A stretch of DNA of 6,706 nucleotides from Pseudomonadota bacterium (GCA_023426855.1 JAEZBU010000079.1:1-6706); one strand, 5' to 3'. Positions 1-6,627 are shown, numbered from the stretch's first letter. Notes: generated by a model from the sequence alone, not told the origin. Numbers and translations: made by a program.

Positions 1-269
1 GTTACCGGCGTGGTTGTCGTGACGAATATGCCAATCAGGATCTCATGAACCACCGGCCGCGTCTGGGTGATCGAGAAATAAAGCATCGACGCTGCCAGAA
101 TGCTGAACAGCCCAAGCGTCGAGCCCAGCGTGGGCGCGTGAATACGCTCGTAAAAGGTTTTGAAGCGCAGTAATCCGATCGAGCCGAGCAGGGCCAAAGT
201 GGAACCGAGGATGAGCAGAATCGACGTTAGAATGGCGACCCAAAGCGGCAGCTCTTCGGCCGTATTCAT
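1..269 (-). CDS. mrpG: Mrp cation/proton antiporter subunit G (partial, 3' end beyond the left edge)
   Basis: MrpG (MnhG/PhaG) is a small inner-membrane subunit of the Mrp Na+(K+)/H+ antiporter. It is required for the assembled complex rather than being a known ion path by itself. I translated this frame by hand. It starts MNTAEELPLWVAIL and stays open for 89 codons to the window edge. The family signature follows the first membrane segment: IGLLRF at about residues 31-36, then F39-Y40, R42, and HAPT at 44-47 followed by a Gly/Thr/Leu-rich second segment. A third hydrophobic segment begins near residue 75. MnhG proteins are usually about 100-130 aa, so only the C-terminal tail should be missing. 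The ATG overlaps the mrpF stop as ATGA, and GAGG lies 7 nt upstream inside mrpF, which settles the start. Nothing suggests it is broken. The only uncertainty is the unseen end. Confidence 0.93.
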   Translation of the reverse strand, partial: MNTAEELPLWVAILTSILLILGSTLALLGSIGLLRFKTFYERIHAPTLGSTLGLFSILAASMLYFSITQTRPVVHEILIGIFVTTTTPV

Positions 270-547
270 TCGATAACCTCACCACGCATGAGGAACTTTG
301 CCATGGCGACCGTTGCGACGAAGCCGAGCAGACCAATAACCAGCCCCACCTCGAAATAGAGCGTCGTGCCGGAGCCGAGGCCAAAAACCAGGAGGAGCAG
401 CATTGCGTTGACGTAAAGCGTATCCATGCCCAATACGCGGTCCTGTGCCCTCGGACCTCGCAGGATACGGAAGGCTGCGGCGGCCATCGCCAACGTCAGA
501 AAACTCTTGGATAGCATCAGTGCTGCGGTCAGGATCAAAGTGCTCAT
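266..547 (-). CDS. mrpF: Mrp cation/proton antiporter subunit F
   Basis: MrpF (MnhF/PhaF) is a small integral membrane subunit of the Mrp antiporter complex. Its 93 aa is normal for the family. The protein shows three hydrophobic segments at about residues 4-26, 43-60 and 64-86. The family signature is present between the first two: G31-P32, D36-R37 and D42, read as GPRAQDRVLGMD. The third segment carries E66 and the conserved GFVATVAMAKFL run (75-86). The C-terminus RGEVIE resembles rhizobial PhaF proteins as I remember them. The ATG overlaps the mrpE stop (ATGA) and has AAGGAG 8 nt upstream, so the start is well supported. It lies between mrpE and mrpG, as in all canonical mrp operons. Confidence 0.95.
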   Translation of the reverse strand: MSTLILTAALMLSKSFLTLAMAAAAFRILRGPRAQDRVLGMDTLYVNAMLLLLVFGLGSGTTLYFEVGLVIGLLGFVATVAMAKFLMRGEVIE

Positions 548-1029
548 TCGAAGATCTCCTTCAACAGGCCTTCGTAGCGTACCTTGATGATCTCGCCCCA
601 GTCGTCATCGTCGACGAGATCAAGAACGTGAATGATCAGGACATTGCTTGCTGGCTCATAAGTGACCCAGCTCGTTCCTGGCGTCGCCGTGATGATGCAC
701 GCCAGAATAACGAGGCTGTAGTGGGAGCGCACGCTGAGCTGAATACGGACGAAGCCGGGCGTCCGATTGTGCTTGTCCTTGAGAACCAAGCGGGCGACTC
801 GAAAATTCGAGCGCACCATATCACCGGCAAATTTGAACCCGAGCTGCAAGATGACCCACAGTCGCCTAAAGATCATCGGAGGCGCATCGAGCCGCACAAT
901 AATCGCCGATCCGGCAATGGCAAATACGCTACCAAGCAGAATATGTGCGGGTGCAAGGCTCTGATTGAGTAGCAGCCAGGTGATCAGCAGCATCGCAGTG
1001 ATGACAGGATATGGAAGCCATCGCCTCAT
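544..1029 (-). CDS. mrpE: Mrp cation/proton antiporter subunit E
   Basis: MrpE (MnhE/PhaE) is a membrane subunit needed for assembly and full activity of the Mrp antiporter. Its 161 aa matches the family. The N-terminus has two hydrophobic segments (about 8-20 and 27-45). The conserved amphipathic region follows: FKFAGDMVRSNFRVAR at 65-80, with the D70, S74-N75 and V78-A79-R80 pattern of the family. The TATPGTSWV block (114-122), which follows a third hydrophobic stretch, and IIHVLD (132-137) are the other MnhE hallmarks. The tail is acidic, with a run of Asp around 140-143. The ATG overlaps the mrpD stop as ATGA, with GGAG 8 nt upstream. No truncation or frameshift is visible. The call is secure, but which cation the complex moves cannot be told from this subunit. 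Confidence 0.95.
   Translation of the reverse strand: MRRWLPYPVITAMLLITWLLLNQSLAPAHILLGSVFAIAGSAIIVRLDAPPMIFRRLWVILQLGFKFAGDMVRSNFRVARLVLKDKHNRTPGFVRIQLSVRSHYSLVILACIITATPGTSWVTYEPASNVLIIHVLDLVDDDDWGEIIKVRYEGLLKEIFE
556..561 (-). promoter_or_regulatory. Strong internal Shine-Dalgarno of mrpF
   Basis: AAGGAG on the minus strand, 8 nt before the mrpF ATG and inside the end of mrpE. It fixes the mrpF start and shows that the gene has its own good ribosome binding site in addition to the ATGA overlap. Confidence 0.75.
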
Positions 1030-2663
1030 GGCGCGTGCTCCGTCTTCTTAGGTGCGATCCGAGGTTGCGCTTGCACGGCGGTGATGTAAGGGCGATTCAA
1101 CTCGAGCCCCCTGGCCGTCTTCTCCATAAATTGCATCACGGGTCCGGCCTGGACGGTGAGACCAACGCAAAGGAAGAGAAGCAGGCCAACGGCACTCAGC
1201 TCGATACTGCGAACATGCGGGAGTTCGCGTTCCGGGAATGTCCAGAACGTCCGTATCCCGGCACGTGTCAGGGCGATGATTGTTGCCAGTCCGGAAACGA
1301 GAACGACGCAAAGAAGTATCCAGCCCTGAGGAGAAATGGTGCCGCCTCCGGCCAGCGAATACTGGTTGAGGAGGTTATTGAGAATGGCGAACTTTGCGAT
1401 GAAACCAGAGAGCGGCGGCAGACCGGAGAGTAGCAGCGCGCAGGCAAGGAAGCTGACACTGAGCATGGCCATGATCGCGGGGATCGCGATGCCGACCTCT
1501 TCCGCCTCGTCCGCGTCCTCCTCTTCCTCCTCGCCGTAGACCTCCAGGGTGACCGCGAGGACATCATCGGCCGGCGTGCGTCCGCGCTCTACGAGTTCGA
1601 CGAGCAGGAAGAATGCGGCGATCGTCAGCGTGGAACTGACGAGATAGAACAGCGCCGCACTGACCATCTCCATGCCGCCTAATCCGACTGCTACCAGCAT
1701 TGTTCCGGATGACACGAGCACGTTATAACCCGCAAGACGGCCCAAGTCCTGCGACGCCAGCATTCCGATCGATGCAAAGCAAATCGTTGCAACGCCGATG
1801 CCGAACAACCAACCCTCAGCGAAGAAGACCGACGCGCCACCAGCGGCCTCGGCTGTTATCGATCCCAAGCGCAGAATGACGTAAACGCCGACCTTGGTCA
1901 TGATCGCGAAGAGTGCCGCCACCGGCGCGCTCGCCGCCGCATACAGAGTTGGTAGCCAGAAACCGAGCGGCCAGGCCGCAGCCTTCACAAGAAAGGCGAC
2001 GCCGAGGACAGCCGCTCCGATTTCGAATAGTCGTCGCTCGGAAGGGTCGAGGGCGGCAATGTGCTCGCCGAGCGCCGCCATGTTGAGCGTGCCGGCTGTG
2101 CCGTAGATCAGGCTGACGCCGATGAGAAAGAGCGTCGATGCCGCGAGGTTGATCACGATGTAATGGAGGCTCGCAGTGACGCGCGCGCGTCCCGAACCAT
2201 GGAGCGCCAATCCGTAGGATGCCGCGAGCAGAACCTCGAAGAAAACAAAGAGGTTGAACAAGTCCCCCGTCAGGAAGGCGCCGTTCACCCCCATGAGAAG
2301 GAATTGGAACAGTGGATGGAAGTAGCTGCCGACGCGATGCCAGGAGGCCAGTGCGAAGAGCAGCGCGGCGCATCCGAGTGTTGCCGTGAGCAGCAGCATC
2401 AGGGCTGCAAGCCGGTCGGCGACCAGAACGATACCGAAGCTTGCCGGCCAGTTGCCGAGAAGGTAGACCCTGGCCGCACTGGCCGGATCCTCCTTCATGT
2501 TCGCCACAAGGAGTGCAATGGCAACCGCAACCAGTGCCAAGGTGGAAAGAACGCTGATCGCGGCCAAGGCCTCACGACGGCGCCCGTCGAGCAGCAGCAT
2601 CAGTCCGCCGGCAAAAAGCGGGATGATGATCGGCGCGATGATCAGGTGATCAGCAAAGGTCAC
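1026..2663 (-). CDS. mrpD: Mrp cation/proton antiporter subunit D (NuoL/M/N-like), GTG start
   Basis: MrpD is one of the two large proton-channel-like antiporter subunits, homologous to NuoL/M/N of complex I (Proton_antipo_M family). It has 545 aa, slightly above the usual 490-520, partly because of an acidic loop. Key membrane charges are present: E143 in FFEVLL (the transmembrane-helix-5 Glu), K227 in AFLVKAAAWPLGFWLP, K257 in IMTKVGVY, and K424 in LSGFIAKF. The order of hydrophobic segments fits about 14 helices. Residues 378-389 form a strongly acidic stretch (10 of 12 are Glu/Asp) in a loop between predicted helices. The start is GTG at 2663: there is an in-frame stop seven codons upstream, no ATG in between, and the next Met is at residue 22, inside the first helix. 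The GTG overlaps the mrpC stop as GTGA. The 4-nt overlap with mrpE continues the coupled operon. Confidence 0.96.
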   Translation of the reverse strand: MTFADHLIIAPIIIPLFAGGLMLLLDGRRREALAAISVLSTLALVAVAIALLVANMKEDPASAARVYLLGNWPASFGIVLVADRLAALMLLLTATLGCAALLFALASWHRVGSYFHPLFQFLLMGVNGAFLTGDLFNLFVFFEVLLAASYGLALHGSGRARVTASLHYIVINLAASTLFLIGVSLIYGTAGTLNMAALGEHIAALDPSERRLFEIGAAVLGVAFLVKAAAWPLGFWLPTLYAAASAPVAALFAIMTKVGVYVILRLGSITAEAAGGASVFFAEGWLFGIGVATICFASIGMLASQDLGRLAGYNVLVSSGTMLVAVGLGGMEMVSAALFYLVSSTLTIAAFFLLVELVERGRTPADDVLAVTLEVYGEEEEEDADEAEEVGIAIPAIMAMLSVSFLACALLLSGLPPLSGFIAKFAILNNLLNQYSLAGGGTISPQGWILLCVVLVSGLATIIALTRAGIRTFWTFPERELPHVRSIELSAVGLLLFLCVGLTVQAGPVMQFMEKTARGLELNRPYITAVQAQPRIAPKKTEHAP

Positions 2664-3004
2664 GGGCTCCGCTCCACGCTATCAACGTGATCGCTACCGG
2701 AAAGTCCCCGCGCCGCGAGGAGAACCACGAGAAACAGCGCCGTCATCGCGAAGTTGATGACGATGGCGGTCAGCACGAGTGCCTGAGGTAACGGGTCGGC
2801 ATAGTGGGCGAGATCGGCGGGGACCGACGGATCGAGTACCGGCGGTGCGCCGACACGCAGGCGTCCCATGCCGAAGATAAAGAGGTTGACCGCGTACGAC
2901 AGCAGCGACAATCCGATGATCACCTGGAAGGTTCGCGGACGCAAAAGCAGCCACAATCCTGATCCGGCCAGCACGCCGATGGTTATGGCGATAACAAGCT
3001 CCAT
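2660..3004 (-). CDS. mrpC: Mrp cation/proton antiporter subunit C (NuoK-like)
   Basis: MrpC (MnhC/PhaC) is the small NuoK-like membrane subunit of the Mrp complex. It sits between the A and D modules. It has 114 aa, the usual family size, with three hydrophobic segments at about 3-22, 28-48 and 74-97. Family motifs are GLSLLSYAVNLFIF (31-44), which includes N40, and DPLPQALVLTAIVINFA (70-86). The same frame stays open far upstream to 3307, but the ATG at 3004 is clearly the start. It begins exactly where MnhC proteins begin, it overlaps the mrpA stop as TGATG, and a perfect AAGGAG lies 7 nt before it. The upstream extension has no membrane character and is only the out-of-frame reading of mrpA. 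The gene ends in a GTGA overlap with mrpD. Confidence 0.96.
   Translation of the reverse strand: MELVIAITIGVLAGSGLWLLLRPRTFQVIIGLSLLSYAVNLFIFGMGRLRVGAPPVLDPSVPADLAHYADPLPQALVLTAIVINFAMTALFLVVLLAARGLSGSDHVDSVERSP
2672..2675 (-). promoter_or_regulatory. Shine-Dalgarno deciding the mrpD GTG start
   Basis: GGAG on the minus strand, 8 nt before the GTG at 2663. A second GGAG lies closer, only 3 nt away. With an in-frame TAG at 2679-2681 and no other start codon, this supports GTG as the true mrpD start. Confidence 0.6.
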
Positions 3005-5922
3005 CAGGTTGCTCCTTCCGCGCGTTGAGTGGTCTTGCTGGTCGTGCGACTGATGCGGAGCGACTGATGCGCAAGAGCGATGAGCACCAAGACAGTGGCG
3101 CCGAGAACCAAAGCGAAGACGCCAAGGTCGAAGAGCAGGGCGGATGCTATCGGCATACGACCCAGAATGGGAAGGTCCACGTACTGGAAGGACGAGGAGA
3201 GGAAAGGACGGCCGAAGAAGGTTGCCCCGACGCCCGTACCTCCGGCCGCCAGCAGACCGAACCCGATCCAGCGCACCGGCAGCACCGTCAGTCGCGCTTC
3301 CACCCATCGCGCGCCACCGGCCATGTATTGAAGAATGAAGGCGATAGCAAACGTCAAGCCGGCCACGAAACCGCCGCCCGGCAGATCGTGACCACGCAAG
3401 AACAGGAACATCGCCATCATAGCGACAACTGGAAACAGAAGCCGCATGATGAGGCCGGGCACGATCATGTAGTGCGCGGAGATCGGGTTCTTGCTCGATA
3501 CCCCGTGCTCGGCATCGAAGAGATCCTGGAAATACTTCTGCGCCGGTAGCGCTACGCTGTCCCGCGCCGGGCGAAAGCGGCGGAGTAGGGCGTAGACAGT
3601 GATGGCGACAATCCCCAGAACGGTAATCTCGCCGAGCGTATCAAAGCCTCTGAAATCGACGAGAATGACGTTGACCACGTTTCGCCCTCCTCCTTCCGCG
3701 TAGGCTTTCTCGAGGAAGTTTCCTGAGATGCTGTGGGTCTGCGGCCGCGTCATGACGGCATAGGACAGCGCCGCAATACCGGCGCCACCGACGGCGGCGA
3801 TGGCGAAATCGCGAAAGCGCCTCGCGAGAATGGGAATGTTCGCAGGCCTGCTTGGCTCCGGTCGCCGGTCCGGCAGCCACCGCAGGCCAAGCAGCAACAG
3901 CACGGTGGTGACGAACTCGACCAGCAACTGGGTCAGCGCCAGATCGGGCGCGGAGGCCCACGCAAAGGTCACGCAGGTCGAAAGCCCGGCTCCGCCCATC
4001 AGGATCACGGCTGCAAACCGGTGGAACTTCGCCTGTTGTGCGGCGCCCAAAGCACAAAAGCACCCGACGATCCAGACGAGCAGGAAGCTGGTATCGATCT
4101 CGTTCAACGCGGGGAAGTGAATGTCGATTGATCCCTTATATAGCGGCCAGATCGCTGCGAGCATCGTGACGCAGAACAGAAGCACGATCTGCGGCTGGAG
4201 CCGGCTCGAGCTCAATGACTGCACGAGCCCCCTCGCGCCGCGCCATGACGCGATCGCGATGGCTCGCTCGAATATGCGCTGTCCCTGCAGCCGGCGCAGG
4301 ATCGGTGCGCCCTCCACATCGCCGGATAGGTAAGTCTGCAAGGTCGTGTAGGTCACGATGCCGCCGGCCAAGGCCAGCAGGCTCATCCACAGCGCGGGCG
4401 TGAACCCGTGCCACACAGCGAGGCTATATTCCGGCGCCGATTGTCCGAGCACGGCCCGCACGGCAATGTCGAGAAAGCCGCCGACTGTCGCCTGCGGCGC
4501 AATGCCGACAAGAATGCAAGTGAGCACGAGAAAGGCGATCGGCAACAGCATCCAGAGAACAGGATCGTGAGGCGTCCGCGGCAAATCCTTGGCCGGAGGA
4601 CCAAAGAACACCTGATGGATCAGGCGAAGTGAATACGCCACGCTGAACATACTGGCGAGCGTGGCTAGATAGGGAAGTGCATCATCGAGCAGCGAGGGGA
4701 CATGCGCCTCGACCGTTTCGGCGAAGAACATCTCCTTCGACAGGAAGCCGTTGAGCAGCGGCACGCCCGCCATGGCTGCGGCGGCTACCATCGTCAGAAT
4801 GGCGGTGATCGGCATGGCGTGATAGAGGCCACCCAATCGGCGGATGTCGCGGGTTCCGGCTTCATGGTCGATGATCCCTGCCGCCATGAACAGCGAGGCC
4901 TTGAAGGTCGCATGGTTCATGATGTGGAAGATTGCTGCTACCGCCGCCAACGGGCTACCGAGGCCGAGGAGCAGCGTGATCAACCCAAGGTGGCTTATCG
5001 TCGAATAGGCAAGCAGACCTTTGAGATCCTGCTGGAAGAGGGCCATAAACGCACCGAGGAGCAGCGTTGCGGCGCCGAGGGGCGTGAAAATCCAGAACCA
5101 GTAGTCGTGTCCGGCCATCACTGGCCATAGTCGAGCCAGTAGAAACACACCCGCTTTGACCATGGCTGCCGAATGCAGGTATGCCGAAACGGGTGTAGGA
5201 GCTGCCATGGCGCGTGGCAGCCAGAAATGGAAGGGGAACTGCGCGCTCTTCGTCAGTACACCGACAGCGATCAGCAGGAGCATTGGCAGGTAGAGTGGGT
5301 GGGAGATGACGGTTTCCGCTGACCCGAGGACCACGCCCAAGTCGTAACTGCCTACGATCTGACCGAGAAGGAGCATCCCCCCGAGCAGGCAAAGGCCCCC
5401 CGTTGCCGTTACTGTCAACGTAATGCGCGCTCCATCACGAGCGGCTTGGTTGTGATGCCAATAGGAGATGAGAAGGAACGAGTAGAGACTCGTGAGTTCC
5501 CAGAAGAAGACGATCTGCAACAAATTGCCGGACACGACAATGCCAAGCATCGCGCCCATGAATCCCAGCAGAAAGGAAAAGAACCGTGGAACCGGATCCT
5601 CCGGAGACATGTAGTAGCGTGCATAGAGGATGACGAGAAGACCGATCGCGCAGACAAGGACGACGAAGCACCAAGCATAGCCGTCGAGCCGCAGGACGAA
5701 ATTCAATCCCTGCTGAGGCAACCACTCAAATTCGGCGCGAACGATCGAACCCCGAGCGACGGGGCGAAAAAAGCAGGCCGCGATGACGAGCCCGGCGATC
5801 GCAACACCAGCCGCGAGCCATGCCTCGGCATTTCGGGCATTCGTTGGAAGAAAGGCTGCCACGAGGCTGCCCGCGAATGGCAATACGACCAGGGTGGTAA
5901 GCAGAACGATGTCGGTCGACAT
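3004..5922 (-). CDS. mrpA: Mrp cation/proton antiporter subunit A fused to subunit B
   Basis: This 972-aa protein is the largest Mrp subunit and carries MrpB as its C-terminal part, as in six-gene (group 2) mrp operons of proteobacteria. Residues about 65-440 are the NuoL-like antiporter domain: E142 in FFWELTSLYSF, K225 in LTKSAQFPFHFWLP, H250 and K256, D299/K301 and H311 in the QQDLKGLLAYSTISHLG region, and H333/H337/K341 in the next helix. About 605-780 is the MrpA-specific C-terminal region, with D660 and E669 in APDLALTQLLVEF and the DFRGFDTLGE block (756-765). About 817-955 is the MnhB domain, with GHDLPGGGFVAGL (844-856). The ATG at 5922 is the only good start: there is an in-frame TAG about ten codons upstream and no ATG or GTG between. 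Its ribosome binding site is poor, the best match being AAAGG at 5936-5940 with a 13-nt gap. The transported cation (Na+, K+ or both) cannot be read from the sequence. Confidence 0.97.
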   Translation of the reverse strand: MSTDIVLLTTLVVLPFAGSLVAAFLPTNARNAEAWLAAGVAIAGLVIAACFFRPVARGSIVRAEFEWLPQQGLNFVLRLDGYAWCFVVLVCAIGLLVILYARYYMSPEDPVPRFFSFLLGFMGAMLGIVVSGNLLQIVFFWELTSLYSFLLISYWHHNQAARDGARITLTVTATGGLCLLGGMLLLGQIVGSYDLGVVLGSAETVISHPLYLPMLLLIAVGVLTKSAQFPFHFWLPRAMAAPTPVSAYLHSAAMVKAGVFLLARLWPVMAGHDYWFWIFTPLGAATLLLGAFMALFQQDLKGLLAYSTISHLGLITLLLGLGSPLAAVAAIFHIMNHATFKASLFMAAGIIDHEAGTRDIRRLGGLYHAMPITAILTMVAAAAMAGVPLLNGFLSKEMFFAETVEAHVPSLLDDALPYLATLASMFSVAYSLRLIHQVFFGPPAKDLPRTPHDPVLWMLLPIAFLVLTCILVGIAPQATVGGFLDIAVRAVLGQSAPEYSLAVWHGFTPALWMSLLALAGGIVTYTTLQTYLSGDVEGAPILRRLQGQRIFERAIAIASWRGARGLVQSLSSSRLQPQIVLLFCVTMLAAIWPLYKGSIDIHFPALNEIDTSFLLVWIVGCFCALGAAQQAKFHRFAAVILMGGAGLSTCVTFAWASAPDLALTQLLVEFVTTVLLLLGLRWLPDRRPEPSRPANIPILARRFRDFAIAAVGGAGIAALSYAVMTRPQTHSISGNFLEKAYAEGGGRNVVNVILVDFRGFDTLGEITVLGIVAITVYALLRRFRPARDSVALPAQKYFQDLFDAEHGVSSKNPISAHYMIVPGLIMRLLFPVVAMMAMFLFLRGHDLPGGGFVAGLTFAIAFILQYMAGGARWVEARLTVLPVRWIGFGLLAAGGTGVGATFFGRPFLSSSFQYVDLPILGRMPIASALLFDLGVFALVLGATVLVLIALAHQSLRISRTTSKTTQRAEGAT
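3012..3017 (-). promoter_or_regulatory. Strong internal Shine-Dalgarno of mrpC
   Basis: AAGGAG on the minus strand with a 7-nt spacer to the mrpC ATG, located in the last codons of mrpA. It decides between the 114-aa MrpC start and the longer open frame that continues upstream. Confidence 0.8.
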
Positions 5923-6105
5923 GCTCGTCAGGCAACCTTTCGCATTTAATGGCAGCGACTGGGCCGCTACCTACAGCCGTGTCCTCCGATGTCATCAGCC
6001 CCGCTTACGCCGGTCGCCTCGCTGGCCTACCAGAAATCGTCGAGGGAGTTCTATGCGGATATCCTACCTTAGCGTCGCGGCTACGGCCTCGGCAAACGCC
6101 ATTGC
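5923..6105 (-). other. 183-bp leader between the EIIA gene and mrpA
   Basis: This is the only sizeable non-coding gap inside the gene set. On the minus strand it holds one modest hairpin (5951-5971). I see no U-tract terminator after the EIIA stop and no convincing -35/-10 pair, so co-transcription of the EIIA gene with mrp and a separate mrp promoter are both possible. A five-codon ATG...TGA reading (ATG at 5945) exists but has nothing to support it. No riboswitch class is recognisable to me here. Confidence 0.5.
5951..5971 (-). other. Possible RNA hairpin in the mrpA leader
   Basis: On the minus strand GGTAGCG and CGCTGCC can pair over 7 bp (one G-U) around a 7-nt loop. It lies 28 nt before the mrpA ATG. 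An A/T-rich but not U-rich stretch follows, so it does not look like an intrinsic terminator. A stem of this size can arise by chance in GC-rich DNA. Confidence 0.3.
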
Positions 6106-6597
6106 TTAACTTGCAGGGAGACTTGGTGTCGCTTGCGGTGGCGACTGTCCGAGCAGTTGCCGGATCTTGGCGGGGCTCGATGTGCGTCGGATCTCCTGTA
6201 GGAGCGATTCTGCACGCAGCGTCCGGCTCAGTGCTCCCAGTGTCACGAGCAGTCCGCTCCTCTTGTCGCTCGGCCAGACCACGACGAACACGAGATCAAC
6301 AGGATTGTTATCCGATGCTTGGAAGGGGATCGGCTGTACGAGCCGAAAGAAAACCGCCGCCGGCGTCGTCAGGCCGTCCATTCTCGCGTGTGGAACGGCA
6401 GTTCCGCGGCCAATTGCTGTCGAGCCAAGCTTCTCGCGGTCTGTCAAGGCTTTCAGAAGGATATCGCTAGCGACGCCAGTGGACCGGCCAAGATGCTCCG
6501 CTGCGGCAGCTAGAAGGGCAGCCTTGGTACCGAGCGGCGAATCCAACAGCACATCTTCGTCGCGAAGAATCGTAGCAAGACTTGTAGGTTCGACCAT
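6106..6597 (-). CDS. PTS EIIA protein, fructose/nitrogen (PtsN-like) family
   Basis: This is a cytosolic single-domain EIIA protein of the fructose-mannitol-Ntr type. Members accept phosphate on a histidine from an HPr/NPr-like carrier, and PtsN itself acts as a regulator, including of K+ uptake systems. It has 163 aa from the preferred start. The core is clear: REKLGSTAIGRGTAVPHARMD with the phospho-acceptor H70, then an F/V-rich strand, PIPFQASDNNPVDLVFVVVWP (about 90-109), and a C-terminal helical part ending LLGQ, followed by a Pro-rich tail. In E. coli PtsN a second histidine (H120) lies in an HLHTLS segment; here the matching segment reads GLLVTLG, so that histidine appears absent. I chose the ATG at 6597 over the one at 6627 because GGGAG lies 6 nt before it and PtsN-like domains begin right after it. 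The gene is on the same strand as mrp, 183 bp upstream. A regulatory role on mrp is inference, so I give no gene symbol. Confidence 0.88.
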   Translation of the reverse strand: MVEPTSLATILRDEDVLLDSPLGTKAALLAAAAEHLGRSTGVASDILLKALTDREKLGSTAIGRGTAVPHARMDGLTTPAAVFFRLVQPIPFQASDNNPVDLVFVVVWPSDKRSGLLVTLGALSRTLRAESLLQEIRRTSSPAKIRQLLGQSPPQATPSLPAS

Positions 6598-6600
6598 TTG

Positions 6601-6615
6601 TGTCTCCCGGAGACA
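6601..6615 (-). promoter_or_regulatory. Perfect inverted repeat containing the EIIA gene's Shine-Dalgarno
   Basis: The 15 bases TGTCTCC-G-GGAGACA (minus strand) form a perfect 7+7 inverted repeat with a 1-nt centre, ending 3 nt before the ATG at 6597. The right arm contains GGGAG (6604-6608), the likely ribosome binding site. As RNA it could fold with a 3-5-nt loop and hide the site. As DNA it could be an operator. Neither is shown by the sequence alone. Confidence 0.45.
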
Positions 6616-6627
6616 AGAGTAGCGCAT

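Noticed and set aside
2061..2690. A 209-codon open frame on the plus strand opposite mrpD, with similar long ones at 445-972 and 3025-3549
   Set aside because: They lie antisense to secure membrane-protein genes in GC-rich DNA, are rich in charged residues as expected from the complement of hydrophobic codons, and match no family I know.
3005..3307. Upstream extension of the mrpC frame, which would make a 215-aa protein
   Set aside because: The extension overlaps mrpA, has no membrane-protein character, and the ATG at 3004 has AAGGAG at 7 nt and the family-typical N-terminus.
6070..6105. GC-rich partly self-complementary stretch after the EIIA stop (GGC-CGTA-GCC on the minus strand) considered as a terminator
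   Set aside because: The stem is only 3 bp with flanking mismatches and no U-tract follows.
5949..6470. A 173-codon plus-strand frame across the leader and the EIIA gene
   Set aside because: It is mostly antisense to the well-supported EIIA gene and shows no recognisable motif.
6598..6627. An ATG at 6627 that would add ten residues to the EIIA protein
   Set aside because: It has no ribosome binding site, may lie at or before the transcription start, and the added residues are not part of the EIIA fold. The ATG at 6597 has GGGAG at 6 nt.
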